DNA of 64,000 bases from Nannobrachium achirus (taxonomy: Eukaryota; Chordata; Actinopteri; Myctophiformes; Myctophidae): positions 55,616,113 to 55,680,112 of the forward strand of contig OY997640.1 of the NCBI GenBank assembly GCA_963921795.1, given 5' to 3'. The stretch's first letter is position 1; each line of letters begins with the position of its first letter. The notes under the pieces were generated by a model. That model was not told the origin of the DNA, searched no databases, and worked only from the letters and a program-made list of their open reading frames with translations. Below are positions 11,621 through 23,654 of the stretch, one piece after another. The position numbers were made by a program, and so were the translations under genes.

Positions 11621-13087
11621 TTATTACATTATTGCACTGTGTAATAAATTATTTTAACTACAAGCTCGCAACATGTGTTGTGATTTCATAGTTCTCTAAA
11701 TCAGCCAAGTTGTCACAAATACAACTCTGTGGTGCAGGAGAAAACTCAATGTTATTGGTTTAAATCCAGCTTTTGGAACTTTTTCACTCTAAATACTTAC
11801 TAAAATATTACATGATAAACAGTTAGGAACATGAACGCATATTTTCACTAACCATTGATTTTTCACCATGCAGAAAGTGCACATGTACACCCCCACCCCA
11901 CCCCTCACTCTCTTATCATATCAGTATCATGGTCAGTATCACTATCATGTCAGTTCAGTTGTGTTGCAGTTCAAACATAATGCGTTCTTATGGGTACAAA
12001 ACCCAGCCATTCGTCGTTGGCTGGAAAACCTCAGGAAATGATGAATGGCTAAAATTCAATATACTAGTCAATGTTCTATAATGTGCAGTCTTGTTACATG
12101 GAGTGATAATCAGCAGTAATAATGTCTGCTACAGTGCTGCCCTCTAGTGGGATCAGGGACAGATGATGCAAATCATGGCAATGCAATTTACTTCTGAGGC
12201 CGAGCGCACGCACGCACACACTCACGCACACACGCACACACACACACTTTAGTTTCAATAGTTTCAATTGAGACAAGTCGAGGTGATAAAATTTTAAAAT
12301 TAATTTATTATATTTCTTTGTCATAGAAGTAATTACTTTTTGTTCATTGTTATAACATACAACCATTCATATAGAGAACAAATGAGTTTTTTTTTTCTTA
12401 TTCTTTGTGACCGCGCAGAGGAGAAAAATATTATTTTCAAAAGTATCTTTTTTTTCCTCTTATTTCCCCTGAAGGAAAACTCACTCTCTGCCCCCTCATC
12501 CTACCCAAATTATCTCTTTCTCTCTGTTTGGGATGAACGGATGCAAAGGACGGGAAAAACCTGAACACACTGGCACAATGATGATGAACACAGGCATAGG
12601 GCTGATGAATGTTGGTTGCTGAACACCAAGCCACAGATCATTACAATCACTCACACACACACACACGCGCGCACACACACACACGCACACTCACTCAGTC
12701 AACACACACATCCTGCTTTACAGGCAGTCCCATCAAACCGTGTTGAAATAGCATCACAAAAGAATAAACAGGCAAGTATAAAATAAAAACCCCAATGAAA
12801 ACCCTCAAAATAATGGTATAAAAAAATAAAAAATAAACTATATTACCATATACAATCATTATCAGTGCATGGGACCAAAACAACGGCAGGGCGAGTTGTG
12901 ATATACAGTATATTGCTGTACAAAATGTCACCATCTTGTGGTAAGTGTAATACCACCACACAAAGCCTTTTCTTACTTGTCTCTCAGTGGGACAGTGTGT
13001 GTATTTAATGGAGATTTTCTTGACAAGCGTTCGTTGACAACACTGGATAGCAACTTTGAACCTGTCCAATTTCAGTGGTGAACGAGA
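11179..13087. other. no gene; CA tracts only
   Basis: Contains CA-rich tracts at 11586-11614, 12207-12247 and 12651-12690 and a degenerate hairpin arm at about 11660-11690. No coding support. Confidence 0.5.
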
Positions 13088-13092
13088 CTTAA

Positions 13093-13796
13093 AGCTGCAA
13101 TCCACAAGATCCGAGATTTGAACCCGGGCTGCATGCATGCATACGGGTGACCAAGACTACCACGCTTCCCAAACGGAATCCTTCCTGCTTCGCCAGAGGA
13201 ATATATTGCACAAATGAGCTTCAGGCAGTACTATTTGTCAACCAGTAGGTGTTCCTATCCGAAACCAGGGTCTACAATTCTCAATGGAAGAGACAGGGAG
13301 ACCAGCTCTCAACCACTGCACATGGATGGACTAGTTGTATTGACTTACTCTACCACAGTGGTTCTCAACCTGTTCAGGCCGTGACCCCTTAAAATAATCA
13401 CATTTGTACTGGGGACCCCCCACCCTCATAAGCACATGGAATTGTAGGAATTGAGGCATTTGACTCGGTTCCACAGATATGTTGTGAAAATAGCTGATCT
13501 ACAAGCTCACAACGCCTCAGCTATTTTCACAATTTTTGATTACTTTTGATGCACTAATGCCTGGTCTTTTATTTTTTCTCTCCTTTTTTTTCCCTTCTTT
13601 TTTTAAAGGTATTAGGTAAAAATCCTGAAATATTCACTTCACTGTCATCTGAGGACCTCCCCAAAATCATGTGGTGAAGCCCCTGGGGGTCCCGACCCAC
13701 AGGTAGAGAACCACTTGCTCTACCACACAGTTTGGTAAAAAAAAACTAAATACAAAAACGATTTATTTGTTTAAGAATAAAATCCGGATTGCAGCT
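13093..13796. mobile_element. TTAA-flanked element with AGCTGCAATCC ends
   Basis: TTAA at 13089-13092 and 13797-13800 borders the 11-bp inverted ends AGCTGCAATCC and GGATTGCAGCT. TTAA duplication suggests a piggyBac-type non-autonomous element. A hAT MITE is nested inside. Confidence 0.5.
13356..13717. mobile_element. hAT MITE, family CAGTGGTTCTCAACC, perfect 8-bp TSD, nested
   Basis: Ends CAGTGGTTCTCAACCTG and CAGGTAGAGAACCACTTG; exact 8-bp duplication CTCTACCA at 13348-13355 and 13718-13725. It carries a shortened hairpin cassette at 13480-13535 (arms TGTGAAAATAGCTGA and TCAGCTATTTTCACA). Confidence 0.5.
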
Positions 13797-13801
13797 TTAA
13801 G

Positions 13802-14930
13802 GTTTTGTGTTGGTATGACTGTGACTGCAGGCCGCCTGGGCAGAGGGAAGTGTAAACTGTGTTTGTGCTCGTCTGCACACAGTGTACAAAACTAAACAGT
13901 AGTCCATTCCAATCGCTATTGAAAGGACATGAATTACAGAGCTTGTTTTTCCACACATCGTCCATCTTTGGGTTGATTTGCAATGGATCGAAGGAATGCT
14001 GCTGTATGCTTTCCCCGTCATCAGTATGCATTAAGCCAGATTTCTACTTCAGAGAATAGCTGATCCACACGTCGCATGATTGAGCGGCCATTTTTGATAA
14101 GCGACACAGTCATACGACTATAGCATAATTTAAGCATTACCCAACCACCACCACCACCACCACCATCAAACCATCTGTATGTACATTTATTAGTCCGCTA
14201 CATACACACACACACACACACACATTTTCTGTTTTAGGATAATAGGATGGAAAGTGAGGACTGGAAGGCTATATCTGGCAACCCAACAGGAGAGCATTAG
14301 ATGGCAGTGGACCTGGCAACTGTCCCTGCTGGTTAATTGGCTGCAGACAGCCCTCTGCCTCGAGGACATGGCACTGGGTGGCAGCTCTGTACCTAGTGCC
14401 AGTCAGCTGCCAAGGCCACTCGGTGTGCATGTAACTGTGTGTGTGTGTGTGTGTGTGTGTCTGTGGGGTATGCAATATGGACTATTTTGTTAGACAGTGA
14501 TTTGCCTGCTACTGTTTAAGAGCAAGATGGATAGAGGTCAAATAAATGTTGTTTTCAACGATCCCCTGTCCCTGATGTAATCTATGGTTGCACCAGATGC
14601 CACCCTAAGATTCCCTCGCTCTGTCCCCCAACACACCTGCGCTGTGGAGAGGGGGAACAGGACGCCTCCTGGTGGTCATTGTGTGATATTACAGGATAGC
14701 TTAGTGGTGAGGGAGGGTTAGGCGGTGCTGTGTGTTGTCTGTGTGTCTGTCTTTAAATGGGAGTAGTGTCCACAGGCCAGCATTGGTTGGCCATGTTCTC
14801 AGTCCAGTAGCACTCAGTCCAGTCTGATTGGCCAGCAGTGGCCAATCAGATCAGCATTACAAGAGTTCAAAATAAAATGAGACATCCACCATCTAATAAC
14901 AAAGTGACATGTTCTTACAAAAGGATTGAT
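13802..14930. other. no gene seen
   Basis: Short CA/GT tracts at 14202-14223 and 14436-14460 and a partial hairpin-cassette arm near 14056. No coding support. Confidence 0.5.
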
Positions 14931-14952
14931 GGGGGGGGGGGGGGGGGGGGGG
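14931..14952 (+). repeat. uninterrupted run of 22 G
   Basis: Pure G homopolymer followed by an A-rich AATAAAATAAAATAAAAC stretch. Confidence 0.5.
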
Positions 14953-17094
14953 AATAAAATAAAATAAAACAAAAAAGGACATTTCCCATTTCTTTTAGAC
15001 ATTATATTATGACATTGTATTTGTAATCCCCCAAAAGTACGGTTAGTATTTTGGAAATCACATCTTGATTTCCTAAACTGTGGTTTAGGATTTAAAAAAA
15101 AGAAAAAGGTCACAGACCTCAGCATGATCAGCCTTTTGTGTACGTTTTAATGCGCTTGAAGCCACAATTAGAGGGCTGTGTACAGTATGTAATGGTTTGA
15201 CAACCCTGGTCACTGGTTCTAGATTCAAACTGAGAAGCTGATTGTCAGTGACACCATGGTCCGTGTTCTGGGGAATCCGAGACACCTGGATCTCTTTGGG
15301 TTCAGGTGAGCCTGCTTGAGAAACAACCCCAAGAAAAGCCCAGTGACTGACACTATTATACCATTAGAAGCACAGTATGAAGCCAGGCAATAGCAAACAA
15401 TAAATCAAACTTTAAAAAAAGAAAACTTTAACCCTGTTTAGCATACAAGTAGCACTGTCAGGCTAGCTAACAGTTGTGTTATCAACACAGACCGACCAAC
15501 AAACAAAAACAACAACAACGCATACATAATGAAAACATATAAAAGGAACCAAAACTAAGTCACAAAACCACATCTCTCAATATAAGGTGCAATTCAGAGT
15601 TTCACAGACAGGACAGCCATCTGCAATTCAGCATGCAACTCAAAAAAAAAAAAAAGCTGATAATAGTCTATTTTCTCTCTTCTTTTGACATCTTTGAACA
15701 TTTTGCAGAAAGGAACGAAGGATATAATAAATAGGAAAGTGAAATAAAAATAAAAACAAATAAAATAAAGCAAATAAAATAAAGTAAAGGCCACACCAGC
15801 ACCACTTTGGTACCAGACATATATCACGTTGAGCAAATGGCAGAGTAGGGGAGAGAGAGGTTTCTGGTTTTCCTGGGTTCCTCCCGGTCCAGAACTCTGG
15901 CCTAAACCGGTTCGGAGTGGCTGAGTGAGGACAAAATGGGTTCTGGAACACAATGGTGAGCCTTCATGGCTATCGCATAACGGCTTGGGCACAGAACAAA
16001 GCAGCTACAGTAGTCTGACTGTTGGACTGGCAGAGAGGACAGAGCCACAATCAGGCCACAGTAAAAAACAAAAAAACAGAGGCCACACTGTGTGTCTCTG
16101 TGTGTGGTATGTGTGTGCATCAGCACTTGTATACATGCGAGTGTCTGAATGTGTGTTTGTGCGTCTGTGTGTGCCTGTGTGGAAGTGCGCCAAAAGTTGA
16201 GCCCATGTCGAACCCTCAGAACAAAAAACAACGCCATAAAAAGCAACAAGTGGCTATTTCATATGGTTAAGGTCACTGGAAAAAGACAACTGTGTCCAAA
16301 GGATTGGCAGCGTGGAATGGTTACTCCAAACAAAATGGCCACCATCACCTCAAATCCCCCTCATCATGACTCTGTAGGAGGTATATTTCATTTACTGTAA
16401 GTGGTGCGGTATAGAACGCTATGCTAATAGCAGTAGGCTGAGACAGTGGCAAAGAATGTAAGATCCCACACACACACAGTCTTAAAAACACATTACCCAT
16501 CAAGCTGCCAAGTGGATGAAGTTTAAAAAAAAAAAAAGTATATGAAAAACAAAGGGCTAAGGACAGCTACCTCCTCCCAGGATGTCTGTTGAACTTGACT
16601 AAAACAATCTTCAGGAAAATCATAAGGACTTCACATGATAGAAAAAAGTGCAAAACAAGAAAGGAATTGGTACAACAGTGAAAGGCAAAATATCTGTTTC
16701 CTTGGTGCAGTGCATGATTGCAGGGACAATGTCAGCTGTTGTTTTGATTAAACAAACTCATTTAAATGTTCCCATCATCACACACCGACCCCTCGCTCTC
16801 CACCCCATCAGTCTCTGGTCTTTCACTCAAACTACACCCTCTCTCTTTCCTCCATCCTCTTGCACCCCATCTTTCTGTTACACATGCGCGCGCACACACA
16901 CACACACACAAACACGCGCACACACTTCAGCAGGTCTGACCTCTGAGGACTGTGTGTGAGAAGTTGCTGGGGTGAGTGAGCAGTCAATTACAGGCAAGCT
17001 AGAGTTACAGGGTGAGCCACACACATGCACGTACTGTACACACACATACACACACAAAGAGCGTCACCTGGATGTAGATCAAATGCCATTAAAA
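14953..17094. other. no gene seen
   Basis: Short A runs at about 15647, 16525 and a CA tract near 16887-16925. The open frames here contain no recognisable domain. Confidence 0.5.
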
Positions 17095-17101
17095 GGGTGT
17101 G

Positions 17102-17150
<49 letters not shown>
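17095..17150 (+). repeat. (GT)n microsatellite
   Basis: GT units followed by a short GA run. Confidence 0.5.
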
Positions 17151-17152
<2 letters not shown>

Positions 17153-17374
17153 CACAGAGGAGTCCATCTGTCTTCTATGATGCTCCAGTGTGTTTCATCT
17201 CTTTGAAGTGCAGTGTCACACAGCATATGGACTGCTGGACTCCGGCTCTGCCTTTCTCCTTCTATGACCCCTTCTCTCTTTCCTCTCGCCTTACATTCCC
17301 TCTCTCTCTCCCCATGCATGCCAACAATCTGTCCTGGCTGAATTCCTAGTGCGTTCTGAGTTCTCTCCCTCTCT

Positions 17375-17567
<193 letters not shown>

Positions 17568-17723
17568 TATTACTACCAGACACATTCATCAGGCAATCAT
17601 GAGATGTTTACAGAAGAGGAAGTGAAATTATAGCCCAAGCATCCCAGTGATGTTGATATGGATACAAACATGTCAGCTCCACCTACGACTGGATGGCTTT
17701 CCAGAATGTTTTTCCCGGTCCTA

Positions 17724-17860
17724 TACTAGCTCTGAAAAGTATCACGTTCCATACTTTGATATTGATGACATCAAAGAAACATTGTATGGCACAAGCCGGT
17801 ATATCATGTGTTAAGATAGCTTTCAGCTGAATGCAATGAAGTATCTCTTATCGCTGTTCC
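17724..17860 (+). repeat. dispersed direct repeat, copy 1
   Basis: Starts GCTCTGAAAAGTATCA and matches 18165-18290. The two copies bracket the hairpin element at about 17893-18160. Confidence 0.5.
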
Positions 17861-17892
17861 TGGAATTGCACAACATATGGTTCATATCGTTG

Positions 17893-18160
17893 TCGGGCAG
17901 AAACCTTGTATCTCCGTATTTCAATCCTTGACGTTTTTTTTTTCTTCATACTTTGTCGTACCCTAGCGTCGCGCAAATGTAGCGTACATAACCAATCTAC
18001 TAGCTCACAACGCATCCTATCGTGATTATAGATGCTATTTTCTCTCATTAAAAAAAATGTCATGTGATAGTGGTTAAGTCTGTAGGTTTTATAAATACTT
18101 TTCTTTTTTACATACACGGTTTCAACGTAACAGCAAAAATATATTATTCCCAATCTCACT
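17893..18160. mobile_element. TCGTTGTCGGGC MITE, left end with degenerate hairpin
   Basis: Begins TCGTTGTCGGGCAGAAACC, as in 23400-23654 and 36449-36704. A decayed hairpin cassette lies at about 17990-18045. The right end is not clear. Confidence 0.5.
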
Positions 18161-18164
18161 GGCT

Positions 18165-18290
18165 CTGAAAAGTATCATGTCCGATACTTTGATACTGATA
18201 TTGCGGTCAAAGAAACATGGTATGGTACACACCGGTGTCATGTGTTACCTTTCAGCTGAACACAATGAATGTATCTCGTACAGGCGCTCT
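18165..18290 (+). repeat. dispersed direct repeat, copy 2
   Basis: Second copy of 17724-17860, diverged. Confidence 0.5.
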
Positions 18291-18606
18291 TGAATAGCTC
18301 GATATATACTTCAGATGAAACATGAGCTGTAACGCATAAAAGACCATTATAGTGCAGTGATACAGTGTTGCACATCATGATTCATGACAGCCACAGGGGC
18401 TGATATGATCTTTCAGCTTGTTGGATGCATTACACATACACTTGTGCACACCACGTATATAAGACATACACTCGTGCAACGCAATGAGCGCATATACTAA
18501 CACGAGACCCCTTTCCTTACAAAGAGGACAGCATCTATAGCACAAAGACAGCAGCCACTTAAGGCTTACACCACTTATCCTTAGTTCCGCACGCCACAAA
18601 TGGCCG

Positions 18607-18715
18607 ATGTACAGTACAAGCTCACAACGCGTCGTGCTGCAACACGTTCTGAGCTCGAGGATGGGCTATTTTCGTTGGCAGACACCGGTGTGCAACCAAG
18701 TATAAATCAGGCTTC
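18607..18715. mobile_element. hairpin cassette with AAGTATAAATCAGGC end
   Basis: Imperfect hairpin (left arm TACAAGCTCACAACGCG, right arm CACGTTCTGAGCTCGAGGAT) followed by an AAGTATAAATCAGGC end, as in the 1845-1986 element. Confidence 0.5.
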
Positions 18716-18728
18716 ATTACCACAGCCT

Positions 18729-18820
18729 GACAGGGTGGTAAGGAGAGAGAAGGGAAGAGAACGAGGAAAAGAAAGAGGAGACAAAAAGGGGGAAAAGGCA
18801 AGCGAGAAAGAAATTAAGCC
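18729..18820 (+). repeat. purine-rich tract
   Basis: About 90 bp of almost only A and G. Confidence 0.5.
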
Positions 18821-19714
18821 AGAAAGAATGGAGACCCCTGTAAGCTAACGCGCTCGTCTCCAATCCGCCCGCCCCCTCGATTTCCTGCCTGCCTGCCACT
18901 AACGTTTCTTGGAAAAGATCAATCGGTGGAAGCCACACAGAGCTGGCAGGCTGCCAGAGCCGTGCAGGCATGCTGGTCCTGAAGCCAGCCACTCTGCAAT
19001 CACAAGACAGGGGGACACATTGGAGAGCCTTGAAACATACTGTACACATGCTGAGGGTACGCATGCGTGCACACACGCCAAGTAGGTACGTGCGCGCACA
19101 CACACGCTCCCTTAAATGGGATGTGTCGTTTTCAACATATCCATGTGTGTGGTTTGAGACGGACTGCGCGTATTTTGAACATGGGAAGGGTACATAATTT
19201 TTACAGCATGGCTCCAATAGTATGTGGTGAGCTGTTTAGAAGATGGGTCTGTGTCTGTGCTAGTCTCCCAAACCGCTGGATCGATCAGTGCCAAACCTCT
19301 TGTGCGGGACACCAGTAGGACAAGCATGTCAATGATTATTTTCCACTTATATTTTATACTTGTGAAAAATGTTGAAACATTAACAACACACATTTTGTAT
19401 GGGAGATCCGTGGCACAAACTAGATATGGACTGACTTAATAAACATTTTTTCCCATAGCTCAGTCCTGGGCACCAACCAACTCAGCGGAAGAGTAGCATG
19501 GCTTGGGTGCAGCAAATCGTGCGGTAAGTACTAGGAGATGAAGGTAGGTGTTGTGCACCACCTCAGCAATCCATCTCCCAGGGGTCTAGCACATTCAAAA
19601 ACGGGGATAGACTGCAACTCGTACCTACTACGACATTCTGGTAGTAGTAGTGGAGTCTAGACTGGAGAGCCATTAGGTTCATGATTTGTGGATCTCCCAA
19701 TGAATTGATGAAGG
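18821..19714. other. no gene seen
   Basis: Unique-looking DNA with no coding or repeat signal that I can support. Confidence 0.5.
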
Positions 19715-19821
19715 GCAGCAACATGAAGACTTGACTGTTACAGCAACAGCAGGAGAGAATACAATACTTCAAAAACCTCGCTTTTGAAAGAAAACATAAT
19801 ATAGTCAAACACCAGTTCACA
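19715..19821 (+). repeat. left direct repeat flanking the prc1 fragment
   Basis: About 105 bp starting GCAGCAACATGAAGA, matching 20468-20576 at roughly 85% by eye with a few indels. Not recognised as a known element end. Confidence 0.5.
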
Positions 19822-19861
19822 AGAAGGAGCTTTGGCATGAAGAGTTCATCTTGTTAAATAT

Positions 19862-20450
19862 GCAGGTCCTATCGTGTATGGGTGATTTGGAGTTAGCCCT
19901 TGAAACAAGTTTCGAGAAGCAGTGTGAGGATGAGGAGCATTTCTGCCTTTCCATCACCAAACTTGACAGCCTCAAACTCCATCTCAGTCATATGGAAGCT
20001 GCAAAGCTGGATTGCAGAGTGCTGTTTGAGGGAGATGAAAGCTGGGCAGTGGGCACTGTTTGTGGAGCTTGATAAAAAGACCAATGAGACGAACGACCCG
20101 TCCAGATTCCAGAACAGAGGAGAAAAGATGGACGGATATCCTTACAACTCTGTCCAAGCTGGAGAAGACCCTCAAGGCTCAGGTTGAGGCATAGCAACAG
20201 GAGCACAGCCATGCTTTCTTGGTTGACGGGCAGCAGTTTTATGGAGTACATCCAAATGCAGTGGAACAACCTCCAGATGGAGAAGGAGCAGGAAAAGACT
20301 GAGGCAACCGAAAAGGCTCAGGCCTGAAAAGAGGAGGAGATATGCAAAAAGGGAAAGCTCATCAGCAGCACAACACCGTTGTCGACTCGCAGTTCAGGCT
20401 CAGGCTTTGGAGCAGCTAGCTCCAAGATGACGGTCCACAGGCGGGCATGA
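19862..20450 (+). pseudogene. prc1: prc1 (protein regulator of cytokinesis 1) pseudogene, internally deleted
   Basis: Translation in shifting frames gives TSFEKQCEDEEHFCLS, then VLFEGDESW, FVELDKKTNETNDPSRFQNRG, LEKTLKAQVEA, QQEHSHAFLVDGQQF, and after a one-base shift MEYIQMQWNNLQMEKEQEK. These are the successive conserved blocks of the PRC1/Ase1 spectrin-like region, without introns between them. The stretch between the CEDEE block and the LFEG block (over 100 residues in the normal protein) is missing, and there are several frameshifts and stops. No N-terminal dimerisation part or C-terminal tail is seen. It is therefore non-functional. It is probably a retrocopy or captured transcript fragment, because blocks that normally lie in separate exons are joined. 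It lies between two about 105-bp direct repeats. Confidence 0.5.
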
Positions 20451-20467
20451 GGAGGGCAGGGCTCCAG

Positions 20468-20576
20468 GCAGCAACATGAAGAAAGACTTGATTGTTACAG
20501 CTACAGCAGGAGAGTATACAATAATTCAAAAACCTCCCTTTTGAAAGAACACATCCCAGTCGAAGCCCAGTTCACA
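20468..20576 (+). repeat. right direct repeat flanking the prc1 fragment
   Basis: Second copy of the repeat at 19715-19821, ending CCAGTTCACAC. The pair brackets the pseudogene with about 650 bp between them. Confidence 0.5.
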
Positions 20577-20809
20577 CCTGTGGATGTGACTACTGAATAG
20601 TTTTCTGTCCAACAACAAAGAAAACGGAAATAGTCACAAGGGCTTAAATGGTTAACCAGGAGACCACAGGTTCAAACCCTGGACCATCCAGCAGGTGTGT
20701 GACTGTAGGGCAGTCCATACTGTCTCAGACTCCCAAACCTTTCGTCAAAGAGTCACAACATCTGGGAGTGCAGCTTTCCGAACTCAAGCGGCTAGCAGTT
20801 TGGGCACGT

Positions 20810-20945
20810 GACATGAATCGGCTCTGGTGCAGCCTGACAGCATGTCGCGGGTTCACGAACTTTGCTGCGTGTCACTACCTGTCTCTCTCTCTCTCTCTCT
20901 CCCTCCGTTTCCTGTCTACCTCCACTGTGTATTATAAATAAGGGG
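20810..20945 (+). mobile_element. tRNA-derived SINE fragment
   Basis: Contains GCGGGTTCACGAACTTTGC (B-box region), then GCGTGTCACTACCTGTC, a CT run and TTTCCTGTCTACC, as in the SINEs at 37477-37685 and 62115-62300. The tail is degraded. Confidence 0.5.
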
Positions 20946-22139
20946 GGGAAAACCCCAAACCCCAAAAATGATAAAACATGTAGAGTTTAGGTTTAAGGAA
21001 TGGTGTTAGAGTTATGCCATGCTTAGCTGTGTGCAGGTGTCATGTCATATTGACAGTCAATATCTACAGTAGCTGCTCACTAACTGTGGATAAACAACAT
21101 CACCTAAATGCCCGGAAAGTTAAAGACTGCACTCTCTTTTCCACCATTACTATCTGGTTTTCACATTAGCCGACTCCAGGCCTACATTTCCTTTTTTTTT
21201 TAATGGGGATAAGGTGCCCCACGATTATTAATTCCTTTCCCGAAAGTGAGTTCTCTCTCGTTTATGAGTGAAACATCGAAGCAATTCACAGCACTAGCCC
21301 ATCATCTCCTCTTGTCAAGAAAAACATCTTCAAATACAAATGTCTATGAGTGATAGCTGGGAGGTTAGGTTTAGCCAGACGTTTATTTTCCATGTAGTTC
21401 TCGTTCCGTTATAGTTGGCTTTGTGTCAAACAGGCTTGTTCTGAGCCATGGATCTCTGCTGCGCTTCCTGTTTTTATCTCTCTTCTTAATCCAAAACTCA
21501 CTCCTTTCTTCTGCTGGCTGATAATCAAACCACAACAGGATTCACATCTACACTGCAAAAGATACAAATGAATCCATTTGTACATTCAGAGTTAAATTAG
21601 TACTCAGGGTTTTACAGGGTGAACCTAGTCACAGTCATTCTGTAAATGTGCTTACTTGGACGTTTCATGACGATAATAAATAAATAAAATAAAATAAAAA
21701 TAAACAGCTAGTTAATGGGGCATTACTTTTGAGTACATTGAGTGTGCGTGCTTGTTTGTTGATCTTCCCTTGTGCGCAAACAAACCATTAATGAATGCAG
21801 ACAGTTTCAATGTTCCTCTTCTCACTCAAGGATTCAAGCTGCAGAAATTCATATCTTTTAATATACAAATCGCTAATAGATTTTTTCGCTCTCTCTCCAT
21901 ATTCCATTACCCTTCCTTCTCCTGTTATCTCCTGGCCTTGGCACTGACCTCACAATGTTAGGTTCTCAGGAATTCATCAAGAGAGTTGTCGCCATGGCGA
22001 TACAGTGGTAACAGACCGAGTGAGGTAACCCTGCCTTGGCTTTCACTCGCCAAGCAGACACCCTTATCTGGCATGACTCACACCGTTTGTAACGCGCACA
22101 CACACACATTAACATTACTACACTTGTGAGGACCAAAAG
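20946..22139. other. no gene; short palindromic repeat near 21552-21621
   Basis: At 21552-21621 the ends CACTGCAAAA and TTTTACAGGGTG enclose ATGAATCCATTTGTAC, a short palindromic repeat. Otherwise nothing is supported. Confidence 0.5.
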
Positions 22140-22330
22140 TTTTTGTACAGTAATTTTATAAATGGATTTTAAATCCTAAAGCCTTTAGTTTAATTGCGCA
22201 GCGGGTCGCACACCCCAGATAGCTGCAAGCTCTCAAGCGCGTCACAGCGTGACACATGGCAGGCTTGTAAGATCAGGTATTTTGGGAGTGCAACACCAGC
22301 ATTGCACAACCCAGTATAAAACCTAAATCT
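22140..22330. mobile_element. degenerate inverted-repeat element with hairpin cassette
   Basis: The hairpin at about 22207-22280 is heavily mutated (GCAAGCTCTCAAGCGCG arm). The ends resemble the TATAAA..CTAAATC type of 1845-1986. Confidence 0.5.
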
Positions 22331-22766
22331 TATCTTTTTTTTTTTAATAACCAATTTCACAATTGTCTTGTGACGACCATGACAATTATCCTCACAATAA
22401 TGGTTTCTCACATTCTACTATTCTTATGGGGACATTTGGATCTCACAAGTATAGTAAGAAAAGACATAACACACACACGCACGCGAGCGCACACGCTTAA
22501 CCAGATGTGCAGCCTCCTCGCAGCAGGCTAGGGCTGTTAGCTAACCCCCGATTACAAGCCTCTCGGTGGGGCTTAAGTACACAACACCCTCACCCCTGGG
22601 AATTGGAACTGACAAGCACGAGGCCACAGATTTAATCTACAAATGGCTGTCTAGGAAGAAAATAAAAAATAAACAACTTCTGAGCACGTGTGAACAGTGT
22701 TGCACCGGCGTACACCCAATGGTTTTCAACGCCGGGTCCCTTGTAGGTCACTAGCTCTGAGAACGT

Positions 22767-22855
22767 ACAGATGAACGTACAGATGGACGTACAGATGGAC
22801 CAAATGGACCCGTACGGGTCCATTTGGTTCCATCTGTACGCTCTCAGAGTTACAT
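22767..22855. repeat. short palindromic repeat, GGTCCATTTGG family
   Basis: The GGACGTACAGAT unit is repeated, then an inverted GGACCAAATGGACC / GGTCCATTTGGTTCC pair. Confidence 0.5.
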
Positions 22856-22995
22856 TGTAGATTGGGGCTCCCAAAGGAAAAGAAACTAACAACAAAAACA
22901 CTCGTAAGACTGTATATTAAGGTCGAGTCTATAATGCATTATACAGGTAGGTTCATTTGCAATGCATTATAATGCACTTACATGGCAATATGACA

Positions 22996-23097
22996 CTTGT
23001 AAACAGCGAACGTTTCGGTGTAAAGCCTTCATCAGCGCTGTATGTATGATACAACGCTGACGAAGGCTTGATGCCGAAATGTTTGCTGTTTGTTTGC
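22996..23097. repeat. inverted repeat (AGCGAACGTTTCGG arms)
   Basis: Arms of about 33 bp, AGCGAACGTTTCGGTGTAAA and the complement of GCCGAAATGTTTGCT, enclose TGTATGTATGATA. Unclassified. Confidence 0.5.
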
Positions 23098-23399
23098 TCT
23101 GTGGTGTGCCATGCCAACTGACACACTTTAATAAAAGTGCCTTAAATTACAGTTCTGTGAGTGCTGGTATCCTCTTGTTCTAAGTTATGTTCCCGACCGT
23201 GCACCCGGTAAAAATGTTAAGAAGTGAAGGTTTTTGGAGTCGTGCTTGCTTCCTTGTTGTAAATATATTTATACTCTCAGTGCTACAGAACCTTAAGGGT
23301 TTATTTGGACCCCTGCTGGGCCTCGGACCAGACGTTGAGAAACAGTGGGTTACACCCACACTGTAGCAGACAAAAACAATGAGCTCCCAGTCGCAGTTC

Positions 23400-23654
23400 A
23401 TCGTTGTCAGGTGGAAACCTTGTATGTCCACTCCAAAACCTTCTTTTTGTTATTTAAAAAAACCCGATTTAAAATAGTGAAAATAGCTGATCTACAAGCA
23501 CACAACGACTCGCACCCGCGAGGCGTTGTGTGCTTGTAGATCGGCAATTTTCACTAGTCTTGTGCAACACTTTTGTATGATGAAGTAGGGCTTTAATTGA
23601 CCAAAACATACACATTTGAAACTTGTAGATACAAGGTTTCTGCCCGACAGTGAG
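23400..23654. mobile_element. TCGTTGTCGGG MITE with hairpin cassette
   Basis: Terminal inverted repeats TCGTTGTCAGGTGGAAACC and GGTTTCTGCCCGACAGTGA. A central hairpin at 23475-23556 has arms carrying CACACAACG and CGTTGTGTG, where other copies have CTCACAACG and CGTTGTGAG. Confidence 0.5.

Noticed and set aside
12695-13138. 147-residue open frame on the minus strand
   Set aside because: No recognisable domain, hydrophobic AT-rich composition, and it overlaps the edge of a transposable element.
19851-20187. Functional small gene from the prc1-like frames
   Set aside because: Frameshifts, stops and a large internal deletion break the reading frame.
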